Source: Polytrichum commune
Taxonomy: Eukaryota > Streptophyta > Polytrichopsida > Polytrichales > Polytrichaceae
Assembly: GCA_950295325.1 (NCBI GenBank)
Contig: OX485809.1
Coordinates: forward strand, 1,302,001 to 1,366,000
Length of the DNA: 64,000 bases
Reading direction: 5' to 3'
Shown: piece by piece, positions 26,961-38,140 of the stretch
Layout of the letters: the number at the start of each line of letters is the position of its first letter
Numbering within the stretch: the first letter of the stretch is position 1
Program-made: the position numbers and the translations under genes
The notes under the pieces: generated by a model
What the model saw: only the letters and a program-made list of their open reading frames with translations
The model's database searches: none
What the model was told of the DNA's origin: nothing

Positions 26961-28366
26961 TATTCCACCTTCCTTATCTGCTTTGATCAAAACTTCTTTC
27001 TCACCCAACTTGGTGTTGTATTATTGTAAATCCACAAACGCTTTACTGTCAACTTGTTTCTGAAATTTGGTCCTCTAGGATTTGGTTTATCGAACCAGTT
27101 CTATCACCACTAAGATAGATCTAAGAAGAAATTCTTGCAACACTTATTCTCAAGAAACTCATCTCCTCTCTAGTATCTTTCTGTCCTCTTTACCACACTT
27201 GTTTCTCCTGTCTCAATTTGTGTATCCTTCAATTTCTCATTAGAACCCGGGAAAACCAAATAGGGTTTGATTCCTTCCTATTAAATTCTCTTCCTCTAAC
27301 TCATCATTAGTGTCCGTTCTATCGCCTGACTCCTCCAAGGATTTCCACACTTCCTAGATCGCTCCATCACTTAGCGGTCACACCAAGGTTATGAAGATTC
27401 TACACCCAACAACAACAACTCCCACTGCACAAAACAACTATATTGGTTCAAGAGAATGCATTGTTGGCTAAATGTTTTCGAGTTCCTCCACCAATTCAAT
27501 GTGAAATCAGTTCCACGAGCTCGAGATATGTGCAAATGTGTATCTTATTCAAGATTTGTCACACCTCCTTCGCTGAAAAATCCATGATGGTATACATCGG
27601 ATTACAAATTTAAAGCCCAATAAAAATAAATTCTTTAAGAATTTATGAATAATGCCTAAAATCACACAATAAATATGGGGTATTTATGTCGTACTTCTAC
27701 AACGGGGTCATGCAACTACTCAAACTTGCATGTGTTGTAAAGTGTGAGTAATATTCCAAGTGTTGTGTTCAACCGCATGTTTGTAAATTACAGTAAGTGA
27801 CATGTATTGGTGTGGATTGTTATAATAAAAATCAACAATGGGTTGATAGTTTCTAAAAGTATCCATGGTAATGGGCTCCCTTCATTCTTGTTCAATTAAA
27901 ATGCGAGTATTTTACAATTGAAAATTTACAAAAATGCAAGTACCAAATTTACTAATACATACCTAAAACGGTGCCTATTTATTAAATTTGGCATCATTGC
28001 TCATGTAATACTGCTCATTGCTCACCGCTCATCGCTCACGTCTAAGCTTCCCTTGTCTTCACCAACTTGGCCAACATATATAAGTGTGCCCTAATCAACC
28101 TTCCACACACATGCATCAACCACTGGATTTGTTGGCTCATGTTCTGATGGTAGCCGGAGTACTTGGGGAGCAAGAATATTGATAGAACTCTGAAATTGGT
28201 AACCAAATTCAAAGCGATATTTCAAAGAGCATGTGGAATTTGATGGCACCTAGACCGCTATACAGAAGAATATTACTCTGTCGATATTGTTATTGTGGTC
28301 TTTGGCATTGTGTTGAACGAAAATGATTTGCAATCCTGTAGTATGACTTCACGAATCACTGCATTC
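26961..28366. other. Intergenic DNA, possibly retroelement 3' remnant; nothing firm
   Basis: This follows directly after the copia relic and could include a decayed LTR, but no terminal repeat is detectable. A short run of CTCATTGCTCACCGCTCATCG phrases lies near 28010. No gene is supported. Confidence 0.35.
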
Positions 28367-29065
28367 GGTGTTTTGTGGAGTTGAATCGGCTCTCACGGAC
28401 ATAAGCTAATCAAAGCTCCGCTCGAAGTTTCAGACTTATGCGGAACGTTGAGCCACATGTCGACAATGTCCTCCGCATGCTTGGTGCAGACACAAGCAAC
28501 GAGAGGAAATCAGTACTTGGAGTGGTTAAATCCAGCTCACAACACGACAATTGGCTGAGTTGTAGGTATACACGCGCGTGAGATCTTAAATTTGTTGAAC
28601 ACTACGACGTCGGGTACACCAATATGAAGTGAGATTCCTTCGCTGCCAAAATCAATTCCAATCGAGTCGAGAGATGTTCAGGATGGATGGTACGTGTGCA
28701 TAGGCAACGTACCATCCGTTATATATGCAACGGCAAAATGCCTTGAACTCACAGATGACTCGGATCAGTAATAACTAATTAAGCTCCGCTCGAAAATTTC
28801 AAATTTACACGGCATGTCGAGCAGCATATAAGTACCGACAATTTCCTCCGCATGCTTGGTGTGTACGTGTGTACACAAGCAGAGAGAGGAAGTACTCGGC
28901 GAGACCTCTCAACACCGCAATAATCGTCTAAGTTGCAGGTCCTACATGTGTGTGAGATCTCGAATTTGTTACATTATACGACGTTGGTGCTCCGAGGCGA
29001 AGTGGCATTCCTTCACAGCCAAAAGCGATTGCAATTATAGAGTCGAGTAGGCAGTGTCCACGGGA
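28367..29065. repeat. Tandem duplication downstream of the NmrA gene, two diverged units of about 330 bp
   Basis: Unit 1 (about 28367-28690) and unit 2 (about 28730-29060) share an ordered series: CTCCGCTCGAA, ATTTCCTCCGCATGCTTGGTG (TGTCC in unit 1), GAGAGGAA, GTGAGATCT, AATTTGTT, ACGACGT, ATTCCTTC and GAGTCGAG. Unit 2 ends about 20 bases before the stop codon of the NmrA-like gene. A different tandem duplication lies on the gene's other side. Confidence 0.75.
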
Positions 29066-29085
29066 TGATGCATCATTCAGTGCTG

Positions 29086-29997
29086 CTAGTCCTTAAAGGC
29101 ATTGGCGTGCTCCGCAATAAATTCGTCAAGAGAGATGCCCTTCCGACCGAGAACTTGCTCCAAGTCGGGGCACACCACGCTGAATTGGCTCTCACGCTTC
29201 TGCTGGTCAAGACGGATCAGCCCGTCCGCATATTCGTCAGGGTCTTTGGGTCCAGCGTAGTGTTTCTTGAGGAGCTCCTTGTGCTCTTCCGGTGACAAGT
29301 TGACGTGCTTCACCGGTTTTCCAATCGCCTTGCTAATCTTCTCCGCGAGCTGGCCATCGGTTAGAGCTTCCTCCATTAACGTGTAAGTCTTGCCAGCGTG
29401 TTGGCGCGGGTCCCGTAGAGCCGCCACGGCGACGGCGGCGATGTCGCAGATCGCGACGCTCGTCCATACTCCGTCCCCCGCGCTGCTTGCGAACTCCCCG
29501 ATTCGCTTCACAGACTCAGCACGGTAAGCAACGGTGTTCTCGTGGAACCACGTCGGGCGGAGGATCGTGAACGGGATGCCGCTCTCGATGATTGCTTGTT
29601 CGTTTGCGTAGTGGTTGTGGATTGGACGGAACTCGTCCGTAGGAGAGGCTGCGTCCATGGCAGAGAGGTAGACGATGTGCTTCACTCTGCCGCACTCCTT
29701 CGCTTCTTGCAAGATACTCTTGAACAGGAGGTCGTCTTCTCCGCCTACCAAGGTTGGAAGCACCATGTAGACGGAATCCACTCCGCGGAAGGCTTGCCTA
29801 ATTGAGCTCGATTTGGAGTGATCAAGAACGACAGCTTCTGCACCCTGGGCCACGAACTCTTCAAGTTTGTCAGGATTTCGTGCTCCCAAGCGAACCGTAT
29901 ACTCGGAGTCCTCTTTTGTGGCAGCTAACAGCATCTTCGTGGCGTAGGCGGCATTGCGGCTCGTCGCACTTGTGATGAGGATCACGGGCTTCGTCAT
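29086..29997 (-). CDS. NmrA-like NAD(P)-binding Rossmann protein, single exon, 303 aa
   Basis: An intact open frame of the NmrA/atypical short-chain dehydrogenase type (relatives: NmrA, QorB-like quinone reductases, HSCARG). Landmarks: N-terminal beta strand PVILITSATS (residues 4-13); GARNPDKL (about 38-45), the usual site of NADP-phosphate-binding Arg/Lys; GVDSVYMVLPTL (about 72-83); VKHIVYLSAMDA (about 104-115); HNHYANEQAIIESGIPFTIL (about 127-146) with the family's N..E..I..SG....ILRP pattern; and a C-terminal cap. The TGxxGxxG nucleotide-binding motif is not conserved: the matching stretch reads TSATSRNA, with no glycine. The likely role is a cytosolic NAD(P)-dependent reductase or redox sensor; the substrate is unknown. 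There is no intron, unlike the other three genes here, and the coding region is visibly more GC-rich than its flanks, so transfer from a bacterium or fungus, or retroposition, is possible. Confidence 0.93.
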   Translation of the reverse strand: MTKPVILITSATSRNAAYATKMLLAATKEDSEYTVRLGARNPDKLEEFVAQGAEAVVLDHSKSSSIRQAFRGVDSVYMVLPTLVGGEDDLLFKSILQEAKECGRVKHIVYLSAMDAASPTDEFRPIHNHYANEQAIIESGIPFTILRPTWFHENTVAYRAESVKRIGEFASSAGDGVWTSVAICDIAAVAVAALRDPRQHAGKTYTLMEEALTDGQLAEKISKAIGKPVKHVNLSPEEHKELLKKHYAGPKDPDEYADGLIRLDQQKRESQFSVVCPDLEQVLGRKGISLDEFIAEHANAFKD

Positions 29998-30009
29998 GTT
30001 CTGTCTCCG

Positions 30010-30525
30010 GTATATTTGAGGCTTGATTTAAGTTGCACTTCAACCTGGAACACGTACTGGACGCAAAGAATCTCAGCACGAAATTATTGGAAATAATGAA
30101 ACACTCTGCACAATATAGATGAAGACGTTGGGGCTGCGTCTAACAGCGCTTGATGCATCCAGCTTGACCTAATTCATTTCATGTGAAGGCCTGCGACTAT
30201 ATGTTCAGATTGCTTTGCATCTATCATGTAAGAATTCGAAGTATTCCTCCATTTCTTCCTAAATTTTAACAATTAGTCCATTCTATCTCCATTAATTTCG
30301 AGGGTTCGAAGTTGCACGTATAGGAGGCCAGGAATCTCAGTGAAATTGATGGAAACAATTAAAAGCTCACACTAAAGACGAAGACGTCTACAATTTGACG
30401 CATCCTTATTTGCATCCTTGACCTAATTCATTTCACATGAGCTAAAGCTACTCTACATCCAGATCGCATCGCGCCTGTCATGTAACAGTTCGGAGAACTC
30501 CTTCATTAGAATGTGAGAAAGAATC
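30010..30525. repeat. Tandem duplication upstream of the NmrA gene, two units of about 290 bp
   Basis: Units starting near 30014 and 30306 share GAAGTTGCAC-like, AATCTCAG, GACGAAGACGT-like, TTGACCTAATTCATTTCA, CATGTAA and TTAACAATTA in the same order. The first unit begins about 15 bases upstream of the NmrA start codon and so includes its immediate promoter and leader. The second may be a diverged promoter copy. Confidence 0.75.
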
Positions 30526-31370
30526 TAAAGAAGCCTTAACAATTAATTATTTTCGAAGAACCTCAACAATCACTACTCTGTATTGAGATTGCTTTGTACA
30601 CTGACATCCAATAGCTTGCCCTTTGCAGGATTGATGAAGCAAGGACTCAGTTCTGGATTAAACACAAATACCCAAACAGTGACATCAAGATAACAAGGCT
30701 CATAAAAATTCGACAAGATTTGGTAATTCCATCTGCACTCGATTCCATCTACCTATATCTTACATCACAAATAATCGTAGAAGGAATTAGTGCAGATCAA
30801 ATTTCAATAATTCCGGCCCAATCCAGCAACACAACCTGCATGTGGACAATGATGATGCAGAGGTATGTAATGCAGGAGTTCCTGAAGGATTTGAACAACT
30901 ATACATTCATACACAGCACCAACCAGCGATTTTCAAAATCTTGACAGCTTTCAAGAGAAATGAGGAGAGTGAGCTTACAAATGATGGAGCTTGCAAGGTG
31001 TGTTCAATACCTGTTTGAAGAATTTACAAGAGTACCGTAGTGTTTTATACGGGAGATGGATATGGGTGTTGTAGCAGCATTAGGAGCAGCCTGGGGCTTC
31101 TTCTTCGGAACATTCGCTCTTGAGAATTCTTACATAAGTGGAAGGAAAGTGTGAGATTGGTGTAGTTTTCATCAACACTTGGCAGAATTCGACAAATATC
31201 GGGGCTTGCGTTCGAGTCAACCTGCTAGGGAGTCTGAGGTTGACTTCAACGGAGGAGCGCAACAGAAGCAGAAACATCAGATAGCTTAAAAAATTCACGA
31301 CACTATTTGGATGGAGGTCTAAGATGACAAGGACAAACCTAGTAAAGATTCCGATTTGGCACTTTATATT
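30526..31370. other. Intergenic DNA, nothing recognised
   Basis: Open frames at 30720-30944 (plus) and 31080-31376 (minus) have no recognisable domain and plain composition. I do not call either a gene. Confidence 0.4.
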
Positions 31371-31901
31371 GGCCACTTTATATTAGGGCCCATTTGGAGT
31401 TGAGCCCACTTGGACTTGAAGTGGGCCTTAACTTTAGCCCTACTTTACAAAGTGGGCCGTTGAGTGGGCCCTGCAATATAAAGTCCATAGGCCCACTTGT
31501 AGGGCCCAAATTGGAAATTCTACTTTAAAGTGGGCCTTCCAAATGGGCGTAGGGACATTATATTGTAAGGCCCAATCCATGGCCCACTTTGTCTTAAATG
31601 AATTATGCCCTTGCTTGAACTAAAGTCATAAAGTCATGAATGACTATATGACGGAAGTTGGGTGAAGTGGGCCATAGATGCGAAGTGGGTCTCCATAAAC
31701 CCTCAACCCATTTTTTTGCCTTCGGCCCACTTTTTTCCCTCCAAAACGCCGCCATGTCACCCGCCACGCAAGCTTTAGGAGAAGTGGGCCGACTCTCAAT
31801 ATTAAGCCCTTGGGCCCATTTGGGCAATCTGAGCACTCTCATTGGTTGATGCCTAGGGTTTGGAAATGGGCCCTAGAAATGGGCCCTAATATAAAGTGGC
31901 C
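31371..31901. mobile_element. 531-bp MITE with perfect 25-bp inverted ends, packed with GGGCCCA-type motifs
   Basis: The left end 31371-31395 (GGCCACTTTATATTAGGGCC...) and right end 31877-31901 are exact inverted copies over 25 bases. The interior repeats AAGTGGGCC, GGGCCCA and GGCCCACTT many times on both strands. The flanks CTTTATATT (left) and CTTTAAGAT (right) may be a decayed 9-bp target duplication, but this is weak. No coding capacity. Confidence 0.85.
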
Positions 31902-34900
31902 CTTTAAGATAAGCATGCCTGATTCATTTAAGTGTTTTTAAAGAGATTGAACGACACGTAGGTGATAAGCAGGTTCAACACTTTGGTGCCGAATTATTAA
32001 TTTTAAAAATAAATGTTGTAGATGTTGCAACTATTTAAAAAAAAAGTGACGTGTGACACTCTTGCTCAAACTTTGTATCGAACCAAGTAGTTATCCTCTA
32101 TGGGTACGTGCTCAATAAATGTTAGCTGCTCTAGTTGGTTCAATAGCCAACATATGGTAATTTAAGAAGAAAGAGAATCTTCACATTTGATAATGACTAT
32201 GGTATCCATACGGGCTTCAAAAGTGTGTTCTTGAACCCTTTCCTTCTCACCTAATCTAAACGTTGTGGATGAACAATGCTCGTGTCATGCCTTCCCTTGG
32301 ACTCTCCGTTGTCACTCCAAGGAGATGATATGTTCGTGGGAAGCCTCTCCAGATAACATGTTAATCATATATTTGGACTCAAGTAAGAATATAGAAACAT
32401 TTTTGAGAATGATCGACGTTGGGCTTAATGCTTTGAGTGAAGACACACCCCACTGAGAAGAATGTTGTGTTCTACTATATTTGATAAATTTGTTCCAGCA
32501 ATATGGTATTCCAACTTGCATCATTCGAATATATGTCTTCCACATAATTTACACAATAAATGATGTCCACTTGAACCCTCAAAGTGTATTAATTCGTAGT
32601 TCCTCTATGCACACTTTCATAACGTGTTAGCGCAACCACATACTACAACTTGTATGCTACAATTGGTCATTGTTCTTGTAATGGGATGTCATTTCAACAA
32701 GGAGGCGGTGGCGATTTGTTGTAAGTCGCAAGAGGTAGTTGCAACGGACAAGGTTGCTAATGGTGTTCACGATTACTCCTTGAAAGCATTGGCGTTCTTT
32801 GCAAGGTATTTGTCCAAGGAGACACTTTTCCATGCCATACTCCCCTTGGGAATGGGTAGGTCATGGCCATGTGCACCCTAAACTCTATAATATCAACCCA
32901 TGTAAGGTCACTCACTCTCTAATATCTTGAAACCCTTGGGAACAAATGTTCTTATGGTACATGCTTGGTCCATGTATCTCACCGGAGAGTCTTCGAACTC
33001 GTGACATGTTTATTGCTCTCGTCGTCTCATGACATTCAACCAACTACCATGTTGTTCATATTTGGCTTTAGGACTCACCCGGCTTGAGGGGGAAAATCTG
33101 CAAGAAGAAAACCCCTTCTACTTTCCAACTTCCCACCTTTTCTCACGTGGTATGGGTCATGATGTCCTTTTTTTTTCTTTTTTTCTTTTTTCGTATCGAG
33201 TGGTCACCTTTCTTGCTTTAAGTGACAAAGTTTTATAATTTTCAAAACTAAATTATGAAATTTAGATGTTCATCTATATTGCCAAACAAAGTCATGGAAA
33301 AGTTTCAACAATGTTTGTTTGGATGAGTCATTTTTCAACATTCATGGAAAGAAGACATTTTTGGAATTTTTGAGAGACCTTGCCTTGGGACAAAAATTTG
33401 GACTTTATTTCATAATAAGGAACGTTTTTCAAGACCCTCTAGAGGCACTCTCTTTAAAAATTCAAATAATTGGGGTGTGGGTCGCATGAGGTTTTGGTGG
33501 AGGAATGCCAAAAGGAAGGGGTCCTCTAAAAATGAGTGGAGATAGTCCGGTTGGAGACCCAAACCATACTTGCCCCCCTTATTGTCACATCTCTCTCCCT
33601 TATATCACATGGTTTGCCATTAATGCAAACCATCAAAGAAGTCAACCCACACCCTTGCATTGCGCCACTTGACAATGTGCGGAGTGTCTTATTCTTATTA
33701 GTATTCTTCTTCTTATTCTCATGCCACTTGTTGAATTGTTGGTGCATGGATCTACCTCATTGCTCGGGAAGGCCCAGTGGGAGGTTGACATGTGAAGATG
33801 GATCATGTATTATGATACTGTAGATTTTCCGTGTGAGGATTTCTTTTAAGCACTAAACCTTAATCATGAACCATGCATGGTCTTCTCCCTCTCACCTATG
33901 TTGCACATCTATTGGCAATTCAATCCACTGATGTGGGAAGTTCTTTAAGGAGTTGAGTACATACAAATGCGTGCATTACTCACTGTGAAGGTCACCGCTT
34001 ACTTATCTCAAATGCAAGCCTTATTAATTATGTTTTATACATATCCTTAGAAGTTTAGTTGTTTTGAATATGCAATCGAGCACCACACAATTGGTGTTGT
34101 TGTAGGGCACTTCCATCAATTGCTAATGAAGATATAGAAGCATTTTTTTATGCATCGGACGACAATGGTGACTTCAAGGTTCGTTTTCATACACCGATTT
34201 TTGGTTATTGTGAAAATTTTCTTAGTAAGCAATGGGATTTTTCATCAAATGCTGGGGGTTTTGTCTATGTCATGAATTTGATGTGTTGCTGGTTGTCTCT
34301 AAATCAACCTCGGGGGGTTCATTGGCGAAAATCGTAGAACAACGTGCGATAAAAAATAAGGTCTAGTATATTGATTGTAGATAAATTTTTGTAACAAACT
34401 TACATATAATATAGGGGGTTTTTAAATAGTGAAAATTATTACATGTAAAATACCATCACACCTTTATTTTGAAAAATACCATACCTTATAATCTTTTATG
34501 CAAGGTAAATAGCCCTCCAATAAATAGGTCCCGAACGCACGTGTATGCAAAATATAAGAGGGAGTGAACCCCCCGAGAGATCAACTAAGAAGAATTTGTT
34601 GACCTTTGCAATGCCATCTCTTTGAAATTCAAAAGGGTAGATGAGGTGAGATACAATCATGTCTGCATTTTGTTGATGGATTTTATACTAATACTTATTA
34701 TCCATGTATGTTTCTTGAGATGATTTTATGGTGACCACAAATGTGCAAATTGTACGTCCTTCATAATCATCGGGCAATCTGTGAAAATAGTGGATCCTCT
34801 TCGCCCAAGGTTTGATGTGGTGCCAAATCACAGGCTCATTATAGGGGGATTTATAAGCCAAAGTTCCAAATGTTGTCAAAAGTTTCAACCATTTTGCATA

Positions 34901-35809
34901 CATGGTTGTCAGTGTCCGAGGAGGATTTTGGACGTAATCAATCAAGATCCAAATGTTTCCAAGAGCCACTTGTTACATTTTGAAATCTTTTGGATTTCTT
35001 TGCTAAATTGAAGAATATTTTGTAAATTCAAGTAAATGGATGAGATCAAGGTAAAGTCCTTATTTCTTTTTTAAATTGGGAATACTGCACCTTGAGATTC
35101 TTGTCTTTAGTGTCTAAATTGTGCACAAATTTCAATATCATCACTTCATCGTGGTCCACACATGACATAAATTAGCAGTGTTAGCAAGTTCATTTTCACC
35201 ATTTAAACAATGCAATTTTTCTACTAATGTTCAAATCTACAAAGTGTTTTGCTTGAAGGCAATATAATAAGCAAGATTCAACTTCTCAAAAAGGTTCACT
35301 TATGTGGACACATACACACTAGAAGTCCACTGCACAATTGTTGTTGTCCAAAAATCAACAAATTTGTATTATTCTTAATCGTCTTCATAAAGCCCACGTT
35401 GAATGCCTTGGCTGCCCAAATGCCTCCCTCCTACATCCAAAGCTTCCATAACTTCACTTATACCAAAACCAAGATCATATGGTTGCCCATCCACCAGAGA
35501 ACCTAACCGATTTTCATCGTCTCCAAAGTGTAGTAGATCCATAATCGTATCATTCTCCCCACCACCCTCTTCATAATCTTCCCAACCTGCTCCATATTGG
35601 GGGTCTTGCATCATGGTCCTATACAAAGTGTTTCTCAACTTCTTGGATTACTTGATCGTACCATAAGCTTTGTGTATGTGTGCAACTTTGGGAGATTATC
35701 TATGTACCATTTACGAAATCATCAATTTCAACATTACAATGTTGCACTTTGTGTTATTTCATAATGTCACATGCTACACTAATTTTCTATTATCGCTACA
35801 TCCATGTTA
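31902..35809. other. Intergenic AT-rich DNA; no gene recognised
   Basis: Only short open frames occur. One acidic minus-strand frame (35375-35638, rich in Asp, Glu and Gly) stands out slightly but has no recognisable domain or clear gene structure. A poly-T tract with TTTTTTTCTTT phrases lies near 33165-33195. Confidence 0.4.
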
Positions 35810-35880
35810 GCACTACAAAACTCCGTAATATCACATGCATTTTGGTTGCCACAGGTGTGATACTACGGAGTTTAGAGTGC
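35810..35880. repeat. Short hairpin with arms of about 24-25 bases
   Basis: Positions 35810-35834 (GCACTACAAAACTCCGTAAT...) pair with 35857-35880 (ending GAGTTTAGAGTGC), about 21 of 25 positions complementary around a loop of about 22 bases. It could be a tiny MITE remnant or, less likely, a small-RNA precursor. Confidence 0.6.
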
Positions 35881-35929
35881 ATACTAATCCAATACTTATC
35901 CGATGTACATGATTAGTAGGAGATGCTTA

Positions 35930-36335
35930 TCCCATGGGCATGGGACAATGTGCATGGCCATGTCCATCATACATTGGACATACACATGGGAAGTTTACCA
36001 TACAGTTTCGCATGTGATAAGTCTATGCACATGACTCACTTGCACATGGGTGGATCATGGACATATCATGCATATACCTGGAGATGCCATTCACTTTTAC
36101 ATGGCCAACAACATGTTACATACATTGAACATGGGCATGAGAAGATGGTCATGCATCTTCACAGATGGTTCTCAAGTCAACGAGCGTGGCCCTTGCGTAT
36201 GCGGAGCAGATCATGGCGATGCATACTTTCCTTATATCCGCATATGCCCATTCAATGTACATGGTCATGAGCATGCCTGAATGCATGCATGTACATGGCT
36301 ATTCATGGTCATGTTCATGGACCGATGGGCATGCA
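35930..36335. other. Tract saturated with the palindrome CATG
   Basis: About 26 CATG tetramers occur in roughly 410 bases (1 to 2 expected by chance), many within GCATGC, ACATGG or CATGCAT contexts. The open frames across it on both strands reflect the motif and not a protein. It ends where GC-rich DNA leading to the GST 5' region begins (about 36340). Confidence 0.8.
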
Positions 36336-36587
36336 TCGCCGCCAGTGCGTTGCGGGATTGGCTTCGGAGTCCGCTCCCCCCGCAAGAGGCCGCCAGTGGG
36401 CCCAGATTCGAGCTCCAAATGGCATCAAACCTGCGAGAAATTCGCCCCAACTGCTGAGAATCCCAGCGTTTTCTTCTACACAATTTGGCTACAAGTACCT
36501 AATAACTCGGTCAGTTTCTCTCCCGGATTGTCATTGCCAAAGAACGATCTTCAAACCTGACTCAATCGGCTCGCACAGTTGCTACTT

Positions 36588-37600
36588 CGGCCACTTCTGG
36601 AGGTTTGTGCCCATTGCATTTCTTGTGGGTTTCTTTGTCAGAGGGTCAACGTATGCATCGTCTGATTGAATGCGGGACTCGGTTTGGGTGGTTGCGGGAA
36701 TTGGATTTGTGAATGGATGATCAAAAGTTAGAGAGAGAGAGAGAGAGAGAGTCTTTGGTCACTGTCTTGGATGGTTTTAACTTTATTCGCAAATTCGGCC
36801 ATTTCCTGAGATTTGTGCCCATTGGGTTTTGTTTTGGTTTTGTTTAGCAGATAGTCATGTTTTGGTATGCGCCATCTGTTTGGAGGGACTGGGTTTGCGT
36901 TGCTGAGATTTAGTGTTGATACGCCCACTTATTGCGGTACTTCTCGTTAGTCCATCTTTCGATGTTTGTAACATTTGCAAGCAGAGAGATAGAGGCAGGG
37001 TTTATCTTTGGGCATCGTCTTGGATGGTTCCAACTCGTAAGCAGATTCGACCATTTCTTGAGGTTTGTGTCCATCAGATTTGGTTTGGTTCCCTTCCTCA
37101 GATGGTCAGTGTATGCATCATCTATTTGGATGGACTGGGTTTTGTGTTGCTGAGATTTTTAGTGTCGATTTGGGCCATTTATTACAGTACTCATTAGCCC
37201 ATCTTTTCGTGTTTAACTTTTTCTAGGAGACAGGGAGAGAGAGAGAGAGGCAGGGCTTATCTTTGGGCATTGTCTTGGATGGTTCCAACTTTGTAAGCAA
37301 ATTTGGCCATTTCTTGAGGTTTGTGTCCATTGAATTTTTTTTGTTTTTCTTGCTCAGATGGTCAATGTAAGTTTGCATCATCTGTTTGGACGGACTGGGT
37401 TTGTGGTGCTGAGATTTTCAGTTTCGATAGCAGGGCCGCTTGTTGCAGTAAACCTTTTTCCATCTTCCCGTGTTTGTCACTTGTTCAAGAACAGAGAGAG
37501 TGAGAGACATGGTTTCTCTTTGGGCACTGTGGGTTGTATGGTTCCAACTTTGTTAGCAAATTATCATCCTAGAGATTCTATGTCCCAATGTTGCATATTG
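36588..37600 (+). repeat. Tandem array upstream of the GST gene, about 4 units of 210-260 bp plus a partial unit
   Basis: The phrase GGCCATTTCYTGAGGTTTGT (and close variants) recurs at about 36588, 36797, 37048 and 37305. Each is followed by a TTTGTT-rich stretch, CAGATGGTCA, GCATCATCTGTTTGGA, GGACTGGGTTT, GTTGCTGAGATTTT, an AGAGAGAGA tract and CTTTGGGCATTGTCTTGGAT. A last partial unit fades by about 37600. A strong acceptor-like TTTTGAATGCAG (38121-38132) lies just before the GST start codon, so the array may sit inside a 5'-UTR intron or in the promoter. Confidence 0.85.
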
Positions 37601-38140
37601 TATTGGAAGGTTCTCGATTTATTGTGAAGCAAGCAATGTTCCAACTTGATGTTTTTGATATGGTTCTACACTGAATAGATCTGGAATAGAGTGAGTTCAA
37701 TTACAGATTAATTGGGAATCGCATTCGAAGTCTCTTGAAAGACCCTTCTTCTTAAGATTCACTTTCTACAAGTTGAGCAACAGACAAGGGGCCCTAAAGT
37801 TCATCACCTCTGTCTCAATATCTAGGGTGAAGGTAGGTGTACCACTTTTACCAGGAGTACCATCTACCTCACAGGTCATGAAATTCAGCGCCCTTGTGAC
37901 CTACGGTGATAGGGTTTAGGGTGATGAGCCCACCCGACTAACAGGAAAGATGTGAGCAATTAGGTTGATGCGGCCATGGCGATAAAATGATGTGTATGGA
38001 GACCATATCCTCAAATTTTAGTTGTTTTTAAGCAAAAACCGATGAATCGTATCTAGGTTGGTTTTAAGGTGCGACATCGCGCAGCTGGTGACTGAAACTT
38101 GCAACCCAATTTTTTATTTATTTTGAATGCAGTTGTAGAG

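Noticed and set aside
31658..31849. Open frame within the GGGCCC-rich MITE
   Set aside because: It lies wholly inside a non-coding inverted-repeat element.
35375..35638. Acidic 87-codon minus-strand frame
   Set aside because: No domain, no start or splice evidence, surrounded by repeat-rich DNA.
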